This document shows positions 1 to 6,027 of a stretch of 9,813 nucleotides of DNA, one piece after another. The stretch is from JAQIBY01 sp046546095. Lineage in GTDB: Bacteria; Bacteroidota; Bacteroidia; Bacteroidales; ML635J-15. Where the stretch lies: positions 1 to 9,813 of the forward strand of contig JBKGYK010000088.1 of the NCBI GenBank assembly GCA_046546095.1, given 5' to 3'. Positions within the stretch are counted from its first letter, which is position 1. Every line of letters starts with the position of its first letter. The notes under the pieces are model-generated. The model was not told the DNA's origin. It was given only the letters and a program-made list of their open reading frames with translations, and searched no databases. The position numbers and the translations under genes are program-made.

Positions 1-1614
1 GATTCAGGTGTATTCATCGAGTCCGGCAGTTTCACCTCAGGCGTGCAGATCAATGCTATTAATCACTCGGATGTTGGTACCGACAGCGATCTGTATGAAG
101 GATGTTCCAATTATTTTGTATTAGAGCGGGCAGAAAACTCCGATGAAGAAGAAGAAGTTTTAATATATATAACCTATGCAGAAAGCAGTACGGCAGAAGA
201 GGGTGTAGATGTCAGCGAAATAGTGGATTCAGCTTATATGGCTCCTTACGAAAATTATGATACAATACATTATACTGCATTTAATGATGGTATTGAAGAA
301 GGCACTGAACTCATGATACTTGAATTCTGGACTGAATGTCCCTGCGGGGGAAGTGGTGGAAATTCTGTTATAGATACAATTGAAATCTACGATGCGGAAA
401 GTATTAAAGGAGGCATACAGGATGTGCAAACCAGATATTGCGGAGAAGAACCTCCCGAATCCCTTACCCTGGCCGCCGAAGTGAACATCAATCCTGCCTA
501 CTATGAATGGAATACAGGATCATACAGTAATCAGATTGTTGTTAATCCATCACCAGGAATAGAAACCTACAGTGTTACAATTTCGGATGTGTGTGGTAAT
601 GAGGTTTATGATTCCGTTACCATACGGGTTTCCGATATGAATGTTGTGGATATAGCAGAAGAACAGGTCACCTGTTACAACAATTGTGACGGGGGTTTTG
701 AAATAATAATGGAAGATGATACAGAAAATTACCAGTATACTTACGGAAATGCTGATTATTTTTATCTGGTTGACAGTCTCACCACAACAACAGACCCGGT
801 TGTAGACGGTTTGTGCCCCAATGATTACTACATTAAAATTGTTGACGACATCGACTGCTATATAGAAAGTGAGGTAACTGTACCAAACAAGCCCAATATC
901 AACCTTTCACCGGGTATTATCAATTCTTCAGTTAACTTCTGCGAACCTCCGGGAGAAATCACCCTCAATGCTGAAGCCAGCATTGATGATGCCACTTTCC
1001 AGTGGTTCAACGGAGAAATGGGACCAAACACTACTGTCACACCAGAACATGGAGAGAATGAATACTGGGTGGAAATCAGCGATCTCTGTGGTACTACATT
1101 TACCGATTATGTTACCATCAGGTTGTCTGAAATTACAATGGACACGATCATTCTGCCGGACACCAACGAGTGCAGCGGTGCAATACAACTTATCCCCAGC
1201 GGCGGTTTTGAACCCTATAACGTTTACTGGGAGGAACCCCTGGAAGACTTTGGCCTGGAAATCGAAGACCTGTGTGCAGGAGATTACATTTTTGAATTAA
1301 CCGATGACATTGGCTGCGAATATACCGATACCTTGAGCGTTCCGCTGTCAAATTCCATTGCTGATGAATCTGCCTATCCGGTTGTAGTTTATCCAAATCC
1401 TGCAAAAAATCATGCATTCATTGACCTATCAGAGCTACCGGGAACTGCTTCCATCGTAAATATATACAGCCTCACCGGTCAGCTCATCAATTCAAAACGT
1501 ACCAGCGATCCGGTTTATCGTACACCTGAATTGCCGGCAGGATCATATACAATTGAGATCATGACCCCGGAAAACAAAAGACGTTATATTGACAAGTTAA
1601 TTATAACCGAGTAA
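1..1614 (+). CDS. Secreted modular protein with T9SS type A C-terminal sorting domain (5'-truncated by window edge)
   Basis: The reading frame is open from base 1, so this is the last 537 residues of a longer protein; the first ATG at 43 is internal. Numbering from that Met: residues 20-117 look like a Calx-beta-type domain (a cysteine, then an acidic EEGVD turn and a D-G-I-E-E-G-T-E signature). Two module pairs follow, at 133-281 and 300-435, each a PKD-like beta-sandwich (Y/F-x-W-x-x-G, then D-x-CG and a VTIR strand) and a SprB-like repeat (G/D-LC-x-x-D-Y, then D-D-I-x-C). Residues 447-523 are a T9SS sorting tail: VVVYPNPAKN, then IYSLTGQ, L-P-A-G-S-Y and a final K-L-I-I-T. The stop is TAA. 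The protein is inferred to cross the outer membrane by type IX secretion, lose the tail and be anchored or released. In related proteins the part preceding a Calx-like region is often a choice-of-anchor L domain, and the residues at the edge (FIESGSFTSG) fit that. The ligand or role is unknown. Confidence is high for the T9SS tail and moderate for the domain names. Confidence 0.9.
   Translation, partial: DSGVFIESGSFTSGVQINAINHSDVGTDSDLYEGCSNYFVLERAENSDEEEEVLIYITYAESSTAEEGVDVSEIVDSAYMAPYENYDTIHYTAFNDGIEEGTELMILEFWTECPCGGSGGNSVIDTIEIYDAESIKGGIQDVQTRYCGEEPPESLTLAAEVNINPAYYEWNTGSYSNQIVVNPSPGIETYSVTISDVCGNEVYDSVTIRVSDMNVVDIAEEQVTCYNNCDGGFEIIMEDDTENYQYTYGNADYFYLVDSLTTTTDPVVDGLCPNDYYIKIVDDIDCYIESEVTVPNKPNINLSPGIINSSVNFCEPPGEITLNAEASIDDATFQWFNGEMGPNTTVTPEHGENEYWVEISDLCGTTFTDYVTIRLSEITMDTIILPDTNECSGAIQLIPSGGFEPYNVYWEEPLEDFGLEIEDLCAGDYIFELTDDIGCEYTDTLSVPLSNSIADESAYPVVVYPNPAKNHAFIDLSELPGTASIVNIYSLTGQLINSKRTSDPVYRTPELPAGSYTIEIMTPENKRRYIDKLIITE
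439..1347 (+). repeat. Two tandem PKD-like + SprB-like protein modules
   Basis: Within the T9SS protein, 439-885 and 940-1347 encode two diverged copies of the same two-domain unit. Both begin with a cysteine (YCGEEPP / FCEPPGE), reach an aromatic-W-x-x-G turn (EWNTG / QWFNG), continue to a D-x-CG strand ending in VTIRV or VTIRL, and then run through a SprB-like half ending in D-D-I-D-C or D-D-I-G-C. The similarity is at protein level and the DNA has diverged, so this is an old duplication rather than a recent tandem repeat. Confidence 0.7.
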
Positions 1615-1632
1615 CGAATAAAATCACATAAT

Positions 1633-1677
1633 AAAAAGAGCCATCCGCTGGTTAGCGGGTGGCTCTTTTTATTTTTT
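1633..1677 (+). terminator. Rho-independent terminator of the T9SS-protein gene
   Basis: The arms 1633-1649 and 1654-1670 form a 17-bp stem with one G-U pair (1644/1659) and a 4-base loop GGTT. The top of the stem is G/C-rich and the 3' side runs into a T-rich tail to 1677. It begins 19 bases after the stop codon and points along the + strand. Its core resembles the terminator at 7231-7272. Confidence 0.88.
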
Positions 1678-1836
1678 AGTATGCTATAAAATATTCCCGG
1701 ATTATACAGGTGAAATCATACTGTAAATATCACAAGATTAAGCATGATGCATTGATTTTTCATTGAAGTGTTAAGTAACAGGCGATCAGAAAGAAAATTT
1801 CATTGAATTTTGATGTAATATTGTTGGCGCATTTTT

Positions 1837-1865
1837 TATCTTTATCATGGGAAAAAATTTTTTCC
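1837..1865 (+). promoter_or_regulatory. Possible promoter/operator in the leader of the carboxyltransferase gene
   Basis: TATCTTTA at 1837-1844 is a near match to the Bacteroidota -7 element TAnnTTTG (last base differs), but no convincing -33 TTTG lies 19-21 bases upstream. Immediately downstream, 1850-1865 is a perfect 16-bp palindrome: GGAAAAAA followed by TTTTTTCC. This would fall near the transcription start and about 30 bases before the ATG at 1895. It could be an operator or a weak leader hairpin. The composition is low complexity, so chance is possible. Confidence 0.3.
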
Positions 1866-1894
1866 GCTAAATTTGATTGAAAAGGAAGAGAAAT

Positions 1895-3652
1895 ATGAAA
1901 AAGGAAATTAAGTTTAGTTTACTCTACAGGGACATGTGGCAATCATCAGGCAAATATGTTCCCCGTGTTGATCAGCTAAAAAAGATTGCACCTGTCATAA
2001 TTGAAATGGGGTGCTTTGACAGAATAGAAACCAATGGCGGAGCTTTTGAGCAGGTAAATTTGTTGTTTGGAGAGAATCCGAACAAGGCTGTACGTGAATG
2101 GACAAAACCATTTAATGAGGCAGGGATTCAAACACATATGCTGGAGCGTGCCCTGAATGGCATCAGAATGTATCCGGTTCCAAAGGATGTGCGTAAACTG
2201 ATGTACAAAGTTAAAAAGGCACAAGGCGTGGACATTGCACGCTCATTTTGCGGACTAAATGACCACCGGAACCTGGAGCTTTCCATCAAATATGCCAAAG
2301 AAGCAGGCATGATATCACAGGCCACCCTAAGCATAACCCATTCCAAAATCCATACTGTTGATTATTTCATGACAGTTGTTGACAAAGCGGTAGAATACGG
2401 CACAGATGAGATTTGCCTCAAGGATATGGCAGGCATTGGCCGACCGGTATTTCTGGGCAAACTTGTCAAGACCATAAAAGACAAGCATCCACAGCTTATT
2501 GTACAGTATCACGGACACAGCGGTCCAGGCTTTTCTGTAGCCTCCATGCTGGAAGTAGCCAAAGCAGGTGTAGATTATATTGATACTGCCATGGAGCCGC
2601 TTTCCTGGGGAATGGTACACCCTGATATCATCACGGTTCAGGCTATGCTGAAAGATGCAGGATTCCAGGTAAAAGACATCAACATGAAAGCTTATATGGA
2701 AGCCCGCGCTCTGTCTCAGGAATTTATTGATGATTTTCTGGGCTATTGGATCAATCCGAAAAACAGGCATATGTCTTCACTTATGGTAGCTCCAGGCCTG
2801 CCAGGAGGCATGATGGGCAGCATGATGGCAGATCTGGAAAATGTTCATTCCGGAATCAACGCCCAGCTTGAAGCGCAGGGCAAAGACCCCTTAAGCCTGG
2901 ACGAACTCCTGGTGAAACTTTTTGATGAAGTACAATATGTATGGCCCAAAATGGGATATCCACCTTTGGTAACACCATTCAGCCAATATGTCAAAAATGT
3001 CGCTTTGCTCAATATCATGAGTCTGATGCAGGGAAAAGAAAGATTTCAAACCATTGACAACAATACATGGGATATGCTGCTGGGCAAGGCAGGAAATCTG
3101 CCGGGCCCTCTTGCTCCGGAAATTATCGAACTGGCCAAAGAACAAGGTCATGAATTCTACCAGGGTGTTCCGCAGGATAATTACCCCGATGAGCTGGATA
3201 AATACAGGCAGGAGATGAAAGAAAAGGACTGGGACACCGGGGAAAATGACGAAGAACTTTTCGAACTGGCCATGCATGAGAGACAATACCGTGACTATAA
3301 AACAGGTGTAGCCAAAGAACGATTTCTGAAGGAACTGCAAACACTCAAGGATAAGAAAAGAGCCGGCACTGCAGACAATGGAAAACAAAAAGAATCCTCT
3401 GACAAAAACATTGAAGATATAAAATCACCATATTACGGCAGGATTTATTTCGAGTTGAGCCTGGGACTTGATGAAAACGGAGTTGAAATTGGTGATAAGG
3501 TAAAAGAAGGACAGCGCCTGTGTTATCTTGAGGCTCACTCCACTTATCAGGAAATCAACATACCCTGCGACGGAGAAATCGTTGAAATGAACTTTAAACA
3601 GGGTGATATGATTACCCAGGGAGATATCATTGCCAGGGTAAAACGCAACTAA
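1895..3652 (+). CDS. Carboxyltransferase-domain protein (pyruvate carboxylase subunit B / oxaloacetate decarboxylase alpha-like) with biotinyl-like domain lacking the biotin lysine
   Basis: The protein has 585 residues from ATG 1895. That start is preferred over an in-frame TTG at 1877 because AAGGAAGAG (1882-1890) makes a good ribosome site and family members begin M-K-K-E-I-K-F. Residues 5-255 form the TIM-barrel carboxyltransferase domain, with R12-D13 in YRDMWQS (canonical RDAHQS), G-L-N-D 120-123, the carbamylatable-lysine motif KDMAG at 176-180, and metal-binding H206-x-H208. Residues 265-470 match the PYC/OADA helical region, with LPGGMMGS at 302-309 and LVTPFSQ at 358-364. A charged linker (486-509) leads to a biotinyl/lipoyl-like domain (510-583). 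At its tip, where the family has EAMK, this protein reads E546-A-H-S-T, so biotin cannot attach there in the usual way. The family moves CO2 between biotin and pyruvate/oxaloacetate; homologues are variously labelled oadA or pycB. With the lysine missing, the true reaction is uncertain. No biotin carboxylase or membrane decarboxylase subunit genes are adjacent. The downstream neighbour is pckA, acting on the same metabolite pool. Confidence 0.88.
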   Translation: MKKEIKFSLLYRDMWQSSGKYVPRVDQLKKIAPVIIEMGCFDRIETNGGAFEQVNLLFGENPNKAVREWTKPFNEAGIQTHMLERALNGIRMYPVPKDVRKLMYKVKKAQGVDIARSFCGLNDHRNLELSIKYAKEAGMISQATLSITHSKIHTVDYFMTVVDKAVEYGTDEICLKDMAGIGRPVFLGKLVKTIKDKHPQLIVQYHGHSGPGFSVASMLEVAKAGVDYIDTAMEPLSWGMVHPDIITVQAMLKDAGFQVKDINMKAYMEARALSQEFIDDFLGYWINPKNRHMSSLMVAPGLPGGMMGSMMADLENVHSGINAQLEAQGKDPLSLDELLVKLFDEVQYVWPKMGYPPLVTPFSQYVKNVALLNIMSLMQGKERFQTIDNNTWDMLLGKAGNLPGPLAPEIIELAKEQGHEFYQGVPQDNYPDELDKYRQEMKEKDWDTGENDEELFELAMHERQYRDYKTGVAKERFLKELQTLKDKKRAGTADNGKQKESSDKNIEDIKSPYYGRIYFELSLGLDENGVEIGDKVKEGQRLCYLEAHSTYQEINIPCDGEIVEMNFKQGDMITQGDIIARVKRN

Positions 3653-3673
3653 AAATAATCTTAAAAAAATCAC

Positions 3674-3706
3674 AAAAAAAAGCGCTGTATTTGGCGCTTT
3701 TTTTTT
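3674..3706 (+). terminator. Rho-independent terminator after the carboxyltransferase gene
   Basis: Eight A's plus GCGC (3674-3685) pair with GCGC plus T's (3694-3705); two G-U pairs (3686/3693 and 3687/3692) close a 4-base loop. A run of nine T's covers 3698-3706. It starts about 20 bases after the TAA and separates this gene from pckA. Confidence 0.85.
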
Positions 3707-3797
3707 AGTTTTGTATAAAGCAAAATTTGGTCTTCAAAACACCCCTCTTTTTTATTCAAAAATGTTACATAAGCATTATTTTTCGGATAGATTTCTA

Positions 3798-3805
3798 TAT
3801 GTTTG
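3798..3805 (+). promoter_or_regulatory. Candidate -7 element of the pckA promoter
   Basis: TATGTTTG is an exact match to the Bacteroidota -7 consensus TAnnTTTG. It would start transcription about 30 bases before the pckA ATG. The -33 position, 19 bases upstream at 3775-3778, reads ATTA and is a poor match to TTTG. The terminator upstream supports a separate promoter for pckA. A ribosome site GGGAG lies at 3830-3834. Confidence 0.5.
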
Positions 3806-3843
3806 CAATCCAAATATGAAAACACTATCGGGAGACAAGAAAA

Positions 3844-5490
3844 ATGATGGAAAAATTACGTACAAAACTGGCTAAATCATTAAGCCGGCACAAAACAGTG
3901 GCTGAAAACCTCAGCAGGGAAGCACTTATAAAAGAAAGCGTTTCAAACAAGGAGTGCATGGTATCAAAAAGTGGATGTCTTGCTACATGGACACCGGAAG
4001 ATTCAACCGGCAGAAGCCCGAAAGACACACTGCTGGTAAAACGCCCGGAATCACAGATACATATTGACTGGAATTCACCAAACAACCTGCCAATGACCGA
4101 AGAATTGTTTGATGAAGTATTTGATGACGCCATCAGTATCATAGATGATTCTAAAAAATTATACACCACAGACCGGGTCATTGGTGCAGATAAAAACTTT
4201 GCCCTTCCGGTCACAACAATTACAGATAACGCTCTGACAGCTGTTTTTACAGACAATATGTTTCGTCCTGTACCTGAGGGAATCGAAAACTCATGTTTTC
4301 ACGATAAAGGTTTTACTCTGATCAGTTTACCATATCATAAACTGGACACACAGAAATACGAGTGGAGACTGCGCAAGAAAAACGGCGAAACAACTGATAT
4401 GATAGTGGCCATGGATTTTGACCGTCGCATAGGTATCATCATTGGCTCAGCTTACCTGGGCAGTGTTAAAAAAATGATGTTTACCGTTATGAACTACTAC
4501 CTGCCCTTCGAGGGGGTATTGCCGCTGCATTGCAGTGCCAATGTGGGTGAAGATGGAAATTCTGCCCTGATACTCGGACTGTCCGGCACGGGAAAAACAA
4601 CACTTTCAGCAGACCCAAAACGTGCTCTACTCGGGGATGATGAACATGGCTGGTCAGAAAACGGGATTGCCAATTTTGAAAATGGATGCTATGCCAAAAT
4701 GATTGATATAGACCCGGCCAAGGAACCGGATATCTATAAAGCTGTGATGCATACGGATGATTACTGTAAGCACGGATCCATTGTTGAAAATGCGATGATA
4801 TATCCAAACGGCGAATTTGATTTCAGTGATGACAGGCTAACCCCAAATTCACGTGCATCCTATCCATTAACTTATCTGCCAAACATATCACAAAGCAGCA
4901 CAGCGGGACATCCCAATACCATCCTGTTTCTCACAGCTGATGCTTATGGAGTCTTGCCACCAATATCAAGGCTGGATAAAAATCAGGCAATGTTGTGGTT
5001 TCTGATGGGATACACTTCAAAACTGGCTGGTACCGAAACCGGCATCAAAGAACCTGTGGCCACTTTTAGCCGCTTTTTCGGACAACCATTCATGCCGGGC
5101 CTGCCATCTGTTTATGCTCAAATGCTGGGCAAAAAAATGGAGAAATACAATACAGAGGTTTATCTCATCAATACAGGCTGGACGGGTGGAAAATACGGTG
5201 TAGGTGAGCGTATCAACCTGCCGCTGACAAGAAAAATGGTAGATGCCGCCCTCAACGGTTCCCTCAAAGAGGTAACATACGAAACTGACGATCTGTTTCA
5301 TGTAAATATCCCAAGATCCGTACCCGGCGTACCAACGGAAATACTCAAGCCTGTTAATACATGGAAAGATCAAGATGATTACAGGCGTACAGCAGAAGAA
5401 CTGGCATCAAAATTCAGCAGAACATTCAACAAAGCCTATGGTAAGAATGACATTGCTCCTGATGTGAAGAAAAATTGCCCGGGCAAATAA
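3844..5490 (+). CDS. pckA: Phosphoenolpyruvate carboxykinase (ATP)
   Basis: This 548-residue protein is of normal length for the ATP-dependent family. It catalyses oxaloacetate + ATP to PEP + ADP + CO2 in the cytoplasm; in anaerobic or fermentative Bacteroidota it can run in the carboxylating direction towards succinate. Diagnostic residues: TGRSPKD 55-61 (substrate-binding R57), lysines 209-210 and H229 in LHCSANVG (metal site), P-loop GLSGTGKT 245-252, kinase-2 LLGDDEHGW 262-270 (D265/D266), R337 in NSRASYP, LTADAYGVLPP 363-373, and NTGWTGGKYGVGERI 443-457. All catalytic elements are present, so it should be active. Two ATGs are adjacent (3844, 3847); the first is used here because GGGAG lies 9 bases upstream, but the second cannot be excluded. 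The gene sits in its own unit between a terminator at 3674-3706 and a shared terminator at 5512-5543. It follows a carboxyltransferase gene that also concerns oxaloacetate. Confidence 0.98.
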   Translation: MMEKLRTKLAKSLSRHKTVAENLSREALIKESVSNKECMVSKSGCLATWTPEDSTGRSPKDTLLVKRPESQIHIDWNSPNNLPMTEELFDEVFDDAISIIDDSKKLYTTDRVIGADKNFALPVTTITDNALTAVFTDNMFRPVPEGIENSCFHDKGFTLISLPYHKLDTQKYEWRLRKKNGETTDMIVAMDFDRRIGIIIGSAYLGSVKKMMFTVMNYYLPFEGVLPLHCSANVGEDGNSALILGLSGTGKTTLSADPKRALLGDDEHGWSENGIANFENGCYAKMIDIDPAKEPDIYKAVMHTDDYCKHGSIVENAMIYPNGEFDFSDDRLTPNSRASYPLTYLPNISQSSTAGHPNTILFLTADAYGVLPPISRLDKNQAMLWFLMGYTSKLAGTETGIKEPVATFSRFFGQPFMPGLPSVYAQMLGKKMEKYNTEVYLINTGWTGGKYGVGERINLPLTRKMVDAALNGSLKEVTYETDDLFHVNIPRSVPGVPTEILKPVNTWKDQDDYRRTAEELASKFSRTFNKAYGKNDIAPDVKKNCPGK

Positions 5491-5511
5491 ACTCTATAAA
5501 CAGATGCAAAG

Positions 5512-5543
5512 AAACTGTCCTGGGGAATCAGGGCAGTTTTTTT
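5512..5543. terminator. Shared hairpin terminator between convergent pckA and OsmC-like genes
   Basis: The arms 5512-5523 and 5528-5539 form a 12-bp stem with two G-U pairs and loop GGAA. On the + strand it ends in seven T's (5537-5543), typical of a pckA terminator. On the minus strand it begins directly after the OsmC-like stop (TAA at 5544-5542) and is followed by TTTCTTTG, a weaker tail. The U-tract for pckA overlaps the OsmC-like stop codon. Confidence 0.82.
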
Positions 5544-5955
5544 ATGCGGTAGTATCTGTACTGACAATCAGTTCTGACCTGATCTCAATGCCTGCCTGAA
5601 CAAAAATCACACCAACCGGACAATGGTTACAGGTCATATCAAATGCCTTTTGAATCTTTTCCCGCGAAGCATCAGAGGAAAGTTTTAGCTTGATCTCAAT
5701 CTTTGTTATGCTTTTCTCACCCCGCTCTACAGCCATTTCACATGTCATTTCAGAAAAGCTGAATTTCATTTTTTCTGCCATCATGGCAAATACTGTTGTG
5801 ATACAGCCGGCATACCCCATAACTGAAAGCTCCAGGGCTGTAGGCCCCTGATCTTTCCCATGCTGCAGCCAGGGCAAATCTACAGTAACCTGATGATTCC
5901 GGCCATTGTCAATCACAGATGCAAAACCATCTTTCCATTGCGAAGTTATTTTCAT
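5542..5955 (-). CDS. OsmC/Ohr-family protein
   Basis: The protein has 137 residues, the usual size of a single OsmC-like domain, and no signal peptide, so it is cytoplasmic. Visible family marks: the N-terminal beta-hairpin region (residues 1-27); a P-T-A-L-E-L segment leading to the central helix with cysteine C51 in GYAGC; and the second family cysteine C112 in the HCPVG segment near the C-terminus. In OsmC and Ohr, two cysteines in these positions reduce organic hydroperoxides by a thiol mechanism. C72 and C109 are additional. Many OsmC-like proteins of this short type have no tested function, so peroxidase activity is inferred. The gene lies 72 bases downstream of ychF on the same strand with no clear terminator between, so co-transcription is possible. 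It converges on pckA. No strong ribosome site precedes the ATG, which is common in this phylum. Confidence 0.88.
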   Translation of the reverse strand: MKITSQWKDGFASVIDNGRNHQVTVDLPWLQHGKDQGPTALELSVMGYAGCITTVFAMMAEKMKFSFSEMTCEMAVERGEKSITKIEIKLKLSSDASREKIQKAFDMTCNHCPVGVIFVQAGIEIRSELIVSTDTTA

Positions 5956-6027
5956 AGTAATAAAGAATTATCATTAAACCATCAAAGGGAATCTGATTTC
6001 CGGATTGCCTGATAAGCAAGCAGGAAT

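Noticed and set aside
968..1300. 110-codon + strand frame inside the T9SS protein gene
   Set aside because: It is out of frame with clear PKD-like/SprB-like coding and shows no domain of its own.
1877..1894. In-frame TTG start for the carboxyltransferase gene adding six basic residues
   Set aside because: The added codons overlap the purine-rich ribosome site for ATG 1895, and the family's N-terminus begins at that ATG.
2327..3388. Long minus-strand open frames (147 and 165 codons) opposite the carboxyltransferase gene
   Set aside because: They lie wholly within a well-supported gene, have no recognisable domains and read as antisense shadows.
3706..3713. TAGTTTTG as main pckA promoter
   Set aside because: It matches TAnnTTTG but overlaps the upstream terminator's T-run, has no TTTG at the right distance, and a better-placed element lies at 3798-3805.
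5475..5486. Perfect 12-bp palindrome TTGCCCGGGCAA at the 3' end of pckA
   Set aside because: It lies inside the last codons, has no T-run and is followed by a better terminator at 5512-5543; probably chance or codon use.
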